Shown: positions 26,950 to 35,524 of the stretch, in pieces
How positions within the stretch are numbered: position 1 is the first letter of the stretch
Layout: each line of letters starts with the position of its first letter
From: Spirosoma sp.
GTDB lineage: Bacteria > Bacteroidota > Bacteroidia > Cytophagales > Spirosomataceae
Assembly: GCF_026391055.1 (NCBI RefSeq)
Contig: NZ_JAPLET010000024.1
Location: forward strand, 1 to 64,000
Direction of reading: 5' to 3'
DNA: 64,000 bases
The notes under the pieces: generated by a model
Told to the model about the DNA's origin: nothing
The model's database searches: none
The model's input: the letters and a program-made list of their open reading frames with translations, nothing else
Program-made: the position numbers and the translations under genes

Positions 26950-26978
26950 AAAGAATGATGTAAAATCTATGACCCTGT

Positions 26979-27011
26979 AAACCTATAAAGGCTCAGAAAC
27001 TGTATAGGTTT
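26979..27011. promoter_or_regulatory. Inverted repeat in divergent promoter region
   Basis: AAACCTATA / TATAGGTTT, 9-bp arms separated by 15 nt, 30 bp upstream of the GWxTD start. Could be an operator or a 5' leader hairpin; no regulator can be assigned. Confidence 0.4.
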
Positions 27012-27104
27012 AATTGTTCACTTTAAGATGGTGCATTAATAACGAAAAAAAGACATCTTTTGGGTTACCGGCTGCATCCATTTTTCTTTACTTATGCAAA
27101 AGAG

Positions 27105-27112
27105 TAATTTTG
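27105..27112 (+). promoter_or_regulatory. Candidate -7 promoter element of the methyltransferase
   Basis: TAATTTTG, exact TAnnTTTG match, 20 bp before the ATG at 27132. No TTG at the -33 distance. Confidence 0.45.
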
Positions 27113-27131
27113 CCAATTGAATTGCAAACGC

Positions 27132-27899
27132 ATGTATAAGACGACCGAAATTACTTCCGCCGAAATCGCATCGGACAACCCTGTTCACCAACGACTGTTA
27201 TTCCCTTATGTCGAAGCAGCTGCTATGGTAAGCGGACGGGTACTCGAAATTGGTTGCGGCTGGGGCCGAGGGCTGGAGCTGCTCACCAAAGCAGCCGAAC
27301 ATTACACCGGAATTGATAAGAACGAGGAGTTAATTTCGTCGTTGAGTGTTGGGTATCCCAATTCAACATTCATCGCTGCCAATATTCCACCTCTTGGCGG
27401 TTTACCGGACAATACGTTCGATTATATCGTTACGTTTCAGGTGATTGAGCATATCGAAAACGATGATCTGTTTATCAAAGAAGCGCACCGTGTGTTGAAA
27501 CCCGGCGGGAAGCTGTTGCTAACGACCGTTAATAAGACGTTTTCGCTGACACGCAACCCCTGGCACGTTCGGGAGTATTATGCCGATGGCCTGAAATCGC
27601 TGATGGGCAAGTATTTCCCTAACGTAGAAACGAGGGGTATTCACGGCAATGAGAAAGTGATGACGTATTATGAGCAGAACAAAGAATCGGTTAAAAGGCT
27701 GACCCGCTTCGATATTTTCAATCTGCAATACCGGCTTCCCCGCCGACTGTTACAGGTTCCTTATGACCTGATGAATCGCTTGAACCGAAACCGACTCCTA
27801 CAGGCAGACGGTATTGCCGCCGAAATCAATTATTCAGATTACCTAGTTAGTAATAACCCGGCCGGTAGCCTGGACTTCTTTTACGTAGCGACGAAGTAA
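27132..27899 (+). CDS. Class I SAM-dependent methyltransferase
   Basis: 255 aa; ATG 27132 is preferred over a TTG 15 bp upstream. Motif I VLEIGCGWGRGLELL, acidic loop YTGIDKNEEL, motif IV NTFDYIVTFQVIEHIEND, and post-motif VLKPGGKLLLTTVN place it in the Methyltransf_11/UbiE-like group. The C-terminal third (RLPRRLLQVPYDLMNRL) may bind the substrate, which is unknown. A very long hairpin follows the stop. Confidence 0.85.
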   Translation: MYKTTEITSAEIASDNPVHQRLLFPYVEAAAMVSGRVLEIGCGWGRGLELLTKAAEHYTGIDKNEELISSLSVGYPNSTFIAANIPPLGGLPDNTFDYIVTFQVIEHIENDDLFIKEAHRVLKPGGKLLLTTVNKTFSLTRNPWHVREYYADGLKSLMGKYFPNVETRGIHGNEKVMTYYEQNKESVKRLTRFDIFNLQYRLPRRLLQVPYDLMNRLNRNRLLQADGIAAEINYSDYLVSNNPAGSLDFFYVATK

Positions 27900-27972
27900 A
27901 CACAGAACTGGTAAATACAGAGAAGGCCAGACATTAAATGTCTGGCCTTCTCTGTATTTACCAGTTCTGTGT
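27900..27972. repeat. 36-bp perfect inverted repeat between convergent genes
   Basis: Arms 27900-27935 and 27937-27972 are exact complements about a single central base (core GGCCAGACATT / AATGTCTGGCC). It begins at the last base after one stop and ends 6 bp before the opposite stop. No T-run follows, unlike the ordinary terminators in this window. Confidence 0.85.
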
Positions 27973-27978
27973 CGATGA

Positions 27979-28977
27979 TTAAACTTCCACAATCATTTTA
28001 CCCGTGTTCTGGCCGGAAAACAGGCCTAACATGGCTTCTGGTAATTTATCAAACCCTTTAAGCGTCGTTTCGGTATACCGAAGTTTCCCTTCGTTTACCC
28101 AAGCCGCCAGTTGCTTGACCCCTTCGCCAAAACGGGCTTGGTAATTACCGACAATAAAGCCTTTCATCAGCACACTGCGGGTCAGCAGCATGGGCTGAAT
28201 ACGGGGTCCCATGGGTACCTCGGTCGTGTTATACAACGCGATCTGACCACACAGGGGAATGCGGGCATGAAAATTAATATTGTTGATAACGGCGTCGGAA
28301 ACCTCTCCCCCAACGTTATCGAAGTACACATCGACTCCGTTTGGGCAGGCATCGGCGATAGCTTCAGTTAGGTTGGTAGCTGTTTTATAATTGACTACCT
28401 CGTCAAATCCGAACTCTTCTTTCAGCAAAGCTACTTTATCATCGGAACCGGCAATGCCAACCACCCGGCATCCCTTGATCTTGGCAATCTGCCCCACAAT
28501 GATTCCGACGGCACCGGCCGCGCCCGATACCACTACCGTTTCGCCGGGCTGAGGATTGCCAATATCCAGCAGGCCAAAATAGGCGGTCAGACCCGGCATA
28601 CCGAGAATACCCAGATAGTAACTGGCCGGGGCCAGACTGGCATCTATCTTCTTAAGACCGTTGGCAGCAACAACGGCCTGCGTGGCCCAAGGCAGATTGC
28701 CCGTCACCAGATTACCAACGGCGAAACCATCGGCTTTGCTCTCCAATACCTTACCCACAGCTCCACCCGTTAACGGCTGTCCAACCTGAAAGGGAGGTAT
28801 ATACGATTTAGCATCGTTCATCCGGCCCCGCATGTATGGATCTACCGAGAAATAAGTGGGTTCAATCCGTACATCTCCAGCCTGCAACTCGGGTAAGCTG
28901 GCATCGTCAATACGAAATGTGTCGGCATCGGGCATCCCCTTGGGACGCGATACTAATACGATCTGCTGAATACTCAT
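27979..28977 (-). CDS. NADP-dependent MDR-superfamily oxidoreductase
   Basis: 332 aa. Zinc-free medium-chain reductase of the curcumin reductase/leukotriene B4 dehydrogenase group. YFSVDPYMRGRMND is the family's N-terminal hallmark; VVSGAAGAVGIIVGQIAK is the NADP-binding loop. Reduces alpha,beta-unsaturated carbonyls in known relatives. Its ATG overlaps the ohr stop by 4 bp, so it belongs to the ohrR operon and may detoxify aldehyde or enone products of lipid peroxidation (inference). Confidence 0.9.
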   Translation of the reverse strand: MSIQQIVLVSRPKGMPDADTFRIDDASLPELQAGDVRIEPTYFSVDPYMRGRMNDAKSYIPPFQVGQPLTGGAVGKVLESKADGFAVGNLVTGNLPWATQAVVAANGLKKIDASLAPASYYLGILGMPGLTAYFGLLDIGNPQPGETVVVSGAAGAVGIIVGQIAKIKGCRVVGIAGSDDKVALLKEEFGFDEVVNYKTATNLTEAIADACPNGVDVYFDNVGGEVSDAVINNINFHARIPLCGQIALYNTTEVPMGPRIQPMLLTRSVLMKGFIVGNYQARFGEGVKQLAAWVNEGKLRYTETTLKGFDKLPEAMLGLFSGQNTGKMIVEV

Positions 28978-29417
28978 GCCTGTACGCTGCTTTCGTGATT
29001 CGTAACCGTTAGGGTCACATCAATATTGCCGCGTGTTGCGTTCGAGTAAGGACATACCTGGTGTGCTTTTGCGACCAGTTCTTCAGCAACGTTCTGTTCA
29101 ACACCCGGCACATTGACATCGAGTGTAACGGCCAGTCCAAAGCCACCGTCCGCGAGTTTACCAATGCTTACATCGGCGGTTACGGTTGTTGTGCCCGTTT
29201 TGACTTTACTCATTCGAGTAACCAGATTTAGAGCACTATCGAAACAAGCTGCATAGCCAGCGGCAAAAAGTTGTTCGGGATTGGTAAAAGCCCCCCCGGC
29301 ACCCCCCATTTCGCGGGGAACCCGCACATCCAGATCTAAAACCTTGTCGGATGAAGTCACATGGCCATCACGGCCGCCGGTGGCGGTAGCGTGGGCTGTA
29401 TATAATGGCTGAATCAT
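28974..29417 (-). CDS. ohr: Organic hydroperoxide resistance protein, Ohr/OsmC family
   Basis: 147 aa, full length. Reactive Cys pair in GYAACFDSAL and HQVCPYSNATRGN; conserved GGRDGHV and PREMGG. Reduces organic hydroperoxides using lipoylated protein reductants. It lies 10 bp downstream of ohrR and overlaps the oxidoreductase gene by 4 bp. Confidence 0.95.
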   Translation of the reverse strand: MIQPLYTAHATATGGRDGHVTSSDKVLDLDVRVPREMGGAGGAFTNPEQLFAAGYAACFDSALNLVTRMSKVKTGTTTVTADVSIGKLADGGFGLAVTLDVNVPGVEQNVAEELVAKAHQVCPYSNATRGNIDVTLTVTNHESSVQA

Positions 29418-29427
29418 AATTGGTTAA

Positions 29428-29868
29428 CTAGTTTACTGTGTCTGTTTTTGTAAGTTGATTTAATAATGTTACTAGCTGAATACGCAGATTAATTATCTGT
29501 TTATCGTCCAGATTTAGACCTTCCTGTAATTGGGTCGGAATATCGACGGCTTGATTTTTCAAAGCCTGTCCAGCTTCGGTAAGTTGAATGGTAACCTGAC
29601 GTTCGTCGGCCGGGTTACGTTTTCTGGTAACCAGTTGTTTCTGTTCAAGTCGTTTTAACAAAGGGGTAAGCGTACCTGAATCCAACAGCAAACGATCGCC
29701 TATTTCGCCTACAAATCGATTGTCTGTTTCCCACAGCAGCAGCATAACCAGGTATTGAGGATACGTCAGTTCCAATCGTTCAAGCAAGGGGCGATATAGC
29801 GCCGTTACCTGGCGCGAGAGTGCATACAGGGGAAAGCAGAGCTGATTATCAAGGAGTAGCTTTTTCAT
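29428..29868 (-). CDS. ohrR: MarR-family organic peroxide sensor OhrR
   Basis: 146 aa. The sensing Cys in NQLCFPLYALSR (residue 11) is placed as in B. subtilis OhrR Cys15. The winged helix covers GEIGDRLLLDSGTLTPLLKRLE and RKRNPADERQVTIQLT. Represses ohr until Cys oxidation. A second Cys is absent, suggesting the one-Cys (B. subtilis) type. Autoregulation is likely because the operator at 29874-29893 lies just before its start. Confidence 0.93.
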   Translation of the reverse strand: MKKLLLDNQLCFPLYALSRQVTALYRPLLERLELTYPQYLVMLLLWETDNRFVGEIGDRLLLDSGTLTPLLKRLEQKQLVTRKRNPADERQVTIQLTEAGQALKNQAVDIPTQLQEGLNLDDKQIINLRIQLVTLLNQLTKTDTVN

Positions 29869-29873
29869 TGCCT

Positions 29874-29893
29874 ACAATTAGATTGTGCACAAT
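29874..29893 (-). promoter_or_regulatory. Candidate OhrR operator
   Basis: Overlapping palindromes ACAAT-TAG-ATTGT (29874-29886) and ATTGTGCACAAT (29882-29893), close to the TACAATT-AATTGTA pattern bound by OhrR in other bacteria. It begins 6 bp upstream of the ohrR ATG. Confidence 0.7.
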
Positions 29894-29923
29894 ATACTAA
29901 CTAAACCGGGGCCTATAAAGTTT

Positions 29924-29962
29924 AAAAGCGGCCAACTTTTCGAGAAAGATTGACCGCTTTTT
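29924..29962 (-). terminator. Terminator of the histidine kinase transcript
   Basis: AAAAGCGG / CCGCTTTT outer arms with CAA-CTTT / AAAG-TTG inner pairing; lies 73 bp after the kinase stop. Confidence 0.65.
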
Positions 29963-30034
29963 ATGTATTGACCAATTTTTGGTTGTTGCTCAACCGACTA
30001 ACATCAACAACAAATCACTGAATAGTTGATAACT

Positions 30035-32854
30035 TTAATTACTTCCAGTTCCGTAGGTTTGTTGCATGTGCCCGGTTACCTGGTGGATTGTCTTTTCAAA
30101 ATCATCAACGAGCGATTTAAAGTCGCTGGAGTTCTCTCCAATAATCGCCAGCTCCTCTATTTTACGGATAGCGTCGATCTGCGATGTAATGTCCATGGTA
30201 TCAATGGTAGGCTTTATCCGGTGGGCCAGGTACTTCACTTTAGCAAAATCGTCGGCTTCATAAGCTGCTTTTATCTGAGTTGCCACATCCGGTGCTTCCG
30301 TACAGAATAGCTGAATCATTTTTTGGATAAACTCCTGACTACCCCGGCTGATCATTTCTAAGCGGGACAAGTTGTAGAGCGACCCATCCGCTTCTTTGAT
30401 TTCCGGCTCAGCAACCTCGACAGTGCCAGTGAGCCACTTCATGAGCATGTTAACCAATTCTTTTCCTTCAAATGGCTTTGCCAGGAAGTCATTCATACCT
30501 ACGTTAAAACACTCTTCTTTCTCACTCCGTATGACGCTGGCCGTCAATGCAATAATAGGAAGTGATTTACTGATCTCCTCACGTGTAATGCGGGTGGCTT
30601 CCAGCCCATCCATAACCGGCATTTGTACATCCATTAACACGATATCGAACGTTTCTTTTCGGAGCCTTTCTACGGCGTTGTAGCCATTTGTTTCTTCAAC
30701 AATAGTGATCCCATACGGTTTAAGAATGGTTGTAACCACCAGTCGGTTCATGGCATTGTCCTCTACCAGCAAAATACGTTTCGTCTGCAAGAGGTCTTCA
30801 TTGGGAGTAGTTTGTTTCTGATTCACGTCGTTCTCGTTCTTCCCTATGGGCAGTGATAGCTTTACAGTTACTGTAGTTCCTTTATTTTTTTCGCTTTTAA
30901 CATCAATGGTACCACCCATCAGATCAACCAATTGCTTGGTAATACTCATACCAAGCCCCGACCCACCATACCGACGCCCAATACTACCATCTTCCTGGGT
31001 AAATTTCGTAAATAAATTGCTCAGGAACTCAGGGGCGATCCCAATTCCGGTATCAGCTACAGACAAGGCAATTAGCTGATTTCCAGCCACCTTCTTAGAA
31101 TCACACTGAATATGCACACTACCCGCGTTTGTAAACTTAACCGAATTGCCGATCAGGTTTAATAGAATCTGGTTTATGCGGAAAGGATCTCCCAGAAGTG
31201 TCGGCGGCAGACCAGGACTAACTTCTGTAGAAATTACCAACCCTTTCTTTTCAGCATCATGTGTCATCACCAGCACAGCCTGCTCAATAAGATCGGCCAA
31301 ATCGAAATTGATGTGCTCCAGAGAAAGCTCACCCGCTTCGATTTTTGAAAAATCCAGTATATCGTTAATAATGACCAACAGATTACTGGCCGCCGTATTG
31401 ATCATGCCGATAAAAAACTGCTGGTGCTCTGTCAGGCTCGTCTTTGTGATCTGCTGCCCCAGGTTAAGAATAGCATTCATGGGCGTACGAATTTCATGGC
31501 TCATATTGGCCAGAAAAAGTTCTTTGACCCGGGCCGAATGTTCCGCTTCCTGCTTAGCAACCCGCAGTTCCGATTCAAGTTGTTTCTGCTTGGTAATATC
31601 CAGATGGATACCAGTAGAGCCAATGACCTGTCCTGATTGGGAGTATAAGGGGGCTCCACTTACCAACCACCACATAGCGTCGCCACGCTTATTTTTAATA
31701 GATACTTCATACGCATCGACATTACCTTTGAGCCTGCTTTCATTCTTCTCCTTCATGAATTGAATGTTCTGGCCTTTTAGCAGGATATCTGTAGCAACCT
31801 GCCCAATCAGCTCATCCGGTTCATAGCCGCTCATGGCACAAAAACTCTGGTTCGTATAAACGATACGCTCCTCTGAATCGACCTCAATGAGGCCCAGGTT
31901 CATGTTCTCGATGATACGCTGATATTTCTCGTTGAGGTAAAATGCAGCATCCTCGGCGTGTTTTCGTTTTGTAATGTCGGTGTATTTCCACAGATGCCCG
32001 GCATAAACGCCATCGATAAAGATGGGGATATAGTCACGCTCAAAAGTACGCCCATCTGCCAGGGAAATTTCCTCGCCAATCACCAGTTTCTGTTCCTGTA
32101 GCAATTGATTAACCCGGGTTACGAACGCATCCTGTTCTTTAAAGAAACCTTTGCTTTGCTCAGCCATGCCCGAGCAATCGACGCCAACTAACTCGTCGGG
32201 TTTCAGTGGCACAGAAAACATATTACAAAACTGCTGATTGACCAGTACAATAGCTCTGTTTTCATCTTCCAGCAAGATACCTTCCTGAAAATCGGCAATG
32301 AGGTTTGATAGTCGATGTGCGCTGGTTCGTAAGGCATCTTCAATATTTTTCTGGTGGGTAATATCGGTACTGGTGCCAATCATGAGCAGTGGCTTGCCGT
32401 CTTCCGAATAACTAAACACCCGACCTTTGTCCAGAAAATGTTTATACGTACCATCTTTAGCCAGAAGGCGGTATTCGGTTATATGGTTTTTCCGGGCACC
32501 GGACAAATACAAACTCATATCCGGATCGGTTAAGTTTTGCCGGTCCTGAGGATGCAGTTTATCCATCCAGACCTCGACAACATCCGGAAATTCCTCCAAC
32601 GTGTAACCCAGGATTTCGCGGTACCGGACCGAGCGAATAATTTCTCTGGTTTGAAGATTGAGTTCCCAAACGGCATCGCCAAAGCCTTCCAGTGCAAATT
32701 TCCAGCGTTGTTCAACACGTCTTAACTCTGCCTGCTGCTGGCGTATTATATCCTTCAGCTGCTTCGTTTCAGCCCGGAGCCGCTCGTTTTCCTGGTGCAG
32801 CAAATCGGTTGATAACGGCTCATGTACGGGCAGAGGGGTTGTCTCTCTTTTCAT
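30035..32854 (-). CDS. Hybrid sensor histidine kinase (PAS-PAS-PAS-HisKA-HATPase-REC-Hpt)
   Basis: 939 aa from ATG 32854; a GTG at 32872 is also possible. A coiled-coil N-terminus (about 20-50) leads into three PAS domains (about 55-175, 185-305 and 315-430). HisKA has FLANMSHEIRTPMNAI with the phospho-acceptor His. ATPase boxes are LLNLIGNSVKFT and VADTGIGIAPEF, then GGSGLGMSI. The receiver has LLVEDNAMNR and LMDVQMPVMDG. The C-terminal Hpt has LAHRIKPTID. No transmembrane helix, so cytoplasmic sensing. It follows the sigma-54 activator gene with under 30 bp between them, probably its cognate partner. Confidence 0.93.
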   Translation of the reverse strand: MKRETTPLPVHEPLSTDLLHQENERLRAETKQLKDIIRQQQAELRRVEQRWKFALEGFGDAVWELNLQTREIIRSVRYREILGYTLEEFPDVVEVWMDKLHPQDRQNLTDPDMSLYLSGARKNHITEYRLLAKDGTYKHFLDKGRVFSYSEDGKPLLMIGTSTDITHQKNIEDALRTSAHRLSNLIADFQEGILLEDENRAIVLVNQQFCNMFSVPLKPDELVGVDCSGMAEQSKGFFKEQDAFVTRVNQLLQEQKLVIGEEISLADGRTFERDYIPIFIDGVYAGHLWKYTDITKRKHAEDAAFYLNEKYQRIIENMNLGLIEVDSEERIVYTNQSFCAMSGYEPDELIGQVATDILLKGQNIQFMKEKNESRLKGNVDAYEVSIKNKRGDAMWWLVSGAPLYSQSGQVIGSTGIHLDITKQKQLESELRVAKQEAEHSARVKELFLANMSHEIRTPMNAILNLGQQITKTSLTEHQQFFIGMINTAASNLLVIINDILDFSKIEAGELSLEHINFDLADLIEQAVLVMTHDAEKKGLVISTEVSPGLPPTLLGDPFRINQILLNLIGNSVKFTNAGSVHIQCDSKKVAGNQLIALSVADTGIGIAPEFLSNLFTKFTQEDGSIGRRYGGSGLGMSITKQLVDLMGGTIDVKSEKNKGTTVTVKLSLPIGKNENDVNQKQTTPNEDLLQTKRILLVEDNAMNRLVVTTILKPYGITIVEETNGYNAVERLRKETFDIVLMDVQMPVMDGLEATRITREEISKSLPIIALTASVIRSEKEECFNVGMNDFLAKPFEGKELVNMLMKWLTGTVEVAEPEIKEADGSLYNLSRLEMISRGSQEFIQKMIQLFCTEAPDVATQIKAAYEADDFAKVKYLAHRIKPTIDTMDITSQIDAIRKIEELAIIGENSSDFKSLVDDFEKTIHQVTGHMQQTYGTGSN

Positions 32855-32878
32855 GTTGGATTTCTGGTTCACTCAAAC

Positions 32879-34243
32879 TCAGGATAGAGAAAGCTCATCG
32901 TTCTGGATCATCTTGTAAATAGTCGATTTTCCTATATCCAGTTTATCAGCCACAAGGAGCACGTTGTTATCGTACTTTTTCAGGTAAGACTTAATAATCT
33001 GAATCGTGTAATCGCGAAGTGTCATTTCTTCGGCCATACTTTCGTTAGTTCCGGAAAGAGACGTAAACAACAGGTCGTCGGGTCTGATTTCGACACCATC
33101 ACTCATTACGGCAGCCAGTTGAATAATGGACTTTAACTCGCGCACGTTACCGGGAAAGTTGTACCGCATTAACTTTTCGGTAGTTGCGGGTAAAATAGTC
33201 ATTGTACCCAGGCGATTATCCTTACAAAATTCATCCAGGAAGTGTCTCGCCAGCAACATTATGTCTGTAGAGCGTTCACGAAGCGGGGGCAGTGCAATGG
33301 GTAATCCCATAATCCGGTAGTACAGATCCTCCCGAAAGCGCCCCTGCCTGACCTCCTCCAGCAAGTCTTTGTGCGACGCAATTACCAGCCGGATATCCAG
33401 CATGATTTTTTCGCTGCCTCCCACTCGGGTAAGCTCACGTTCCTGCAAAACCCGCAGTAATTTGCTTTGTAATGTTAAATCCAGCTCCGCAATCTCATCG
33501 AGAAATAAAGTGCCTTTATTGGCTTCTTCAAAACGTCCGATTTTTTTGTTTATCGCACCGGTAAACGATCCTTTTTCATGCCCGAACAATTCACTTTCAG
33601 CCAGCTCTTTCGGGATGGCAGCCATATTGACGGCAACGAATGGCTTTTTACGACGGTCAGAGTGGTAGTGTATTGCCTTGGCGACCAGTTCTTTTCCGGT
33701 ACCAGTTTCACCAGTGATCGACACGTTGATGTTTGTCCGAACAGCTTTTTCGACAAGGGTAAAAACCTTGCCTATTGCCTGACTGCTTCCTTTAATGATT
33801 GAATTGAAGTCGTATTTCTGACCTAATTCTTCGCGGAGCTGATCTACTTCCTGCTTAAGGCTTTGATTTTCCCGGATTTTAAGGATTGCATTCCACAGGA
33901 GATCCTTTGTCCGATCATCCTTCACAAAATAATTGTAAACCCCCGCCTGTAGTAATCCTACAGCCGTTTCAACATCTTTCTGGCCACTGATAACAATAAC
34001 CGGCGTATCAGGCAATCGCTCCTGAATACGCCGAAATAGCTCAGCCCCGTTGGTATCGGGTAATGAATAATCAAGTGTAATCAGGTGGGGCTGACACACA
34101 CTGATATGTTTAAGACAATCTTCACCGGTCGTAAACCGGTGAAGTTCGTAATTAGGGTTCAAGGACAGGTGATATTTCAGTACTTCACCATACCATGGAT
34201 CATCTTCAACAATAAAAATACGGTAGATATCAGACTCATTCAT
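32879..34243 (-). CDS. NtrC-family sigma-54-dependent response regulator
   Basis: 454 aa. REC domain (about 7-120) with acidic pair EDD and phospho-acceptor Asp in LITLDYSLPDTNG. AAA+ domain (about 145-380): Walker A GETGTGKE, GSFTGA (the sigma-54 contact loop), Walker B GTLFLDEIAEL and the arginine-finger segment FREDLYYRI. The C-terminal Fis-type HTH ends VADKLDIGKSTIYKMIQ. It activates RpoN promoters from distant palindromes. A perfect hairpin (34120-34144) lies in its early codons. Candidate target sites are listed near 40.6 and 41.4 kb. Confidence 0.95.
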   Translation of the reverse strand: MNESDIYRIFIVEDDPWYGEVLKYHLSLNPNYELHRFTTGEDCLKHISVCQPHLITLDYSLPDTNGAELFRRIQERLPDTPVIVISGQKDVETAVGLLQAGVYNYFVKDDRTKDLLWNAILKIRENQSLKQEVDQLREELGQKYDFNSIIKGSSQAIGKVFTLVEKAVRTNINVSITGETGTGKELVAKAIHYHSDRRKKPFVAVNMAAIPKELAESELFGHEKGSFTGAINKKIGRFEEANKGTLFLDEIAELDLTLQSKLLRVLQERELTRVGGSEKIMLDIRLVIASHKDLLEEVRQGRFREDLYYRIMGLPIALPPLRERSTDIMLLARHFLDEFCKDNRLGTMTILPATTEKLMRYNFPGNVRELKSIIQLAAVMSDGVEIRPDDLLFTSLSGTNESMAEEMTLRDYTIQIIKSYLKKYDNNVLLVADKLDIGKSTIYKMIQNDELSLS

Positions 34244-34382
34244 AATACAAGTTATCGCTCTGGCTCTGAGCGACTAAGACAATTTATTCCCTAATTTATT
34301 CAAAAGTGAAATTAGCAAACAAAAACTTACCTTGATTAATGAATTTGTCTACGTTCCTTGTGACGTTTGGGTTACTAAAAGC

Positions 34383-35483
34383 TTAGGGAACAAATTTTGT
34401 TTCAAGTGCTTTCACCAGCCTGACGTTTTTGAGGAAGGCATGACTGAACTGAATCAACCAGGTATAAATAATAACGGCAAAAATCTGAAGGAAAATTATT
34501 GTTGTAACGCTGAACACAAATGACGCCAAAATAGACATAACCGTCAGGGCGGCATGCATTTTAACGATACGCAGGGTAATCTCCGAGTGAACAAAGCGGT
34601 GTTTCAGGAACCAGTGGTGCATGTGATTTTTGTCGGCGGCAAATGGTGATTTCCCTTTTCGCATCCGATTAATGGCTACGCGAAGTGCGTCAATTAACGG
34701 AATCATGCAGCTGGCAGTGGTTAAAATAATGGCGTAAGGACCATAATCGACTGTCTGCTGATAAGAGCCTTCAATGAATATAATGCCTAAAGCAGCCGTG
34801 AGAAAGCCAAGTACTACCGAGCCACCATCGCCCATGAATAATTTGGCGGGGCGCCAGTTATACCTCAGGAATGCCAGCAAGGCACCAGCTACGGGCAGCA
34901 GCAGTGCCAGCCATTCCTGCTGACCTACCACAATAGCTAAAACACTGAACACAACACTGTTGCTAAATGCCAGACTTCCCGCGAGACCATCAACACCATC
35001 GATCAAATTGAAGGCGTTTGCCATAACGGTCAGCACAAACATGGTGATGGCATATTGAAAAAACATGGACAGTTCCATTATACCGAACACCCCATGAAGC
35101 GATGTCAGGCGAATGCCATATTTGGCGATCAGGAAGGCACAGCCTAACTGAATTCCCAGGCGAAGTATGGCCGGCAGGTTCAGTCGGTCGTCAAGCACGC
35201 CGGTTATCGTAAGGGTTGCCAGGGCAATAGTAAGCGGCAGGTTTGCGGTCAGTAAATTGCGCAACGGGGCATATACCAGTGCCGTAAACGTAACGGCCAG
35301 CGCGATCGTCAGTCCGCCAATGGCCGGAATCAGCTTCTGGTGTACCTTCCGGAAGTTGGGTTTATCAACAAGCCCGATTTTGGGGCTCAACTTAATGAGA
35401 AAGGGTAAAAGCACCCAGCAACTTACCAGGGCAATCAGGAAGCCAAGAATAAGGCTGTTCGTTGTAAGAAGATCTTGTATCAT
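34383..35483 (-). CDS. WecA/MraY-type undecaprenyl-phosphate sugar-1-phosphate transferase
   Basis: 366 aa, about ten membrane helices. Conserved cytoplasmic loops: DKPNFRKVHQKLIPAIGG, the Asp pair in GVLDDRLNL, NAFNLIDGVDGLAG, and KLFMGDGGSVVLG, with the family's HxH-like loop NHMHHWFLKHRF. Starts lipid-linked glycan assembly for exopolysaccharide or O-antigen. MraY itself is less likely outside a dcw cluster. Followed by glycosyltransferase genes transcribed ahead of it. Confidence 0.92.
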   Translation of the reverse strand: MIQDLLTTNSLILGFLIALVSCWVLLPFLIKLSPKIGLVDKPNFRKVHQKLIPAIGGLTIALAVTFTALVYAPLRNLLTANLPLTIALATLTITGVLDDRLNLPAILRLGIQLGCAFLIAKYGIRLTSLHGVFGIMELSMFFQYAITMFVLTVMANAFNLIDGVDGLAGSLAFSNSVVFSVLAIVVGQQEWLALLLPVAGALLAFLRYNWRPAKLFMGDGGSVVLGFLTAALGIIFIEGSYQQTVDYGPYAIILTTASCMIPLIDALRVAINRMRKGKSPFAADKNHMHHWFLKHRFVHSEITLRIVKMHAALTVMSILASFVFSVTTIIFLQIFAVIIYTWLIQFSHAFLKNVRLVKALETKFVP

Positions 35484-35524
35484 GATGTTTTTTATATAGA
35501 CTAAATTCTATCGATACGTATAAT

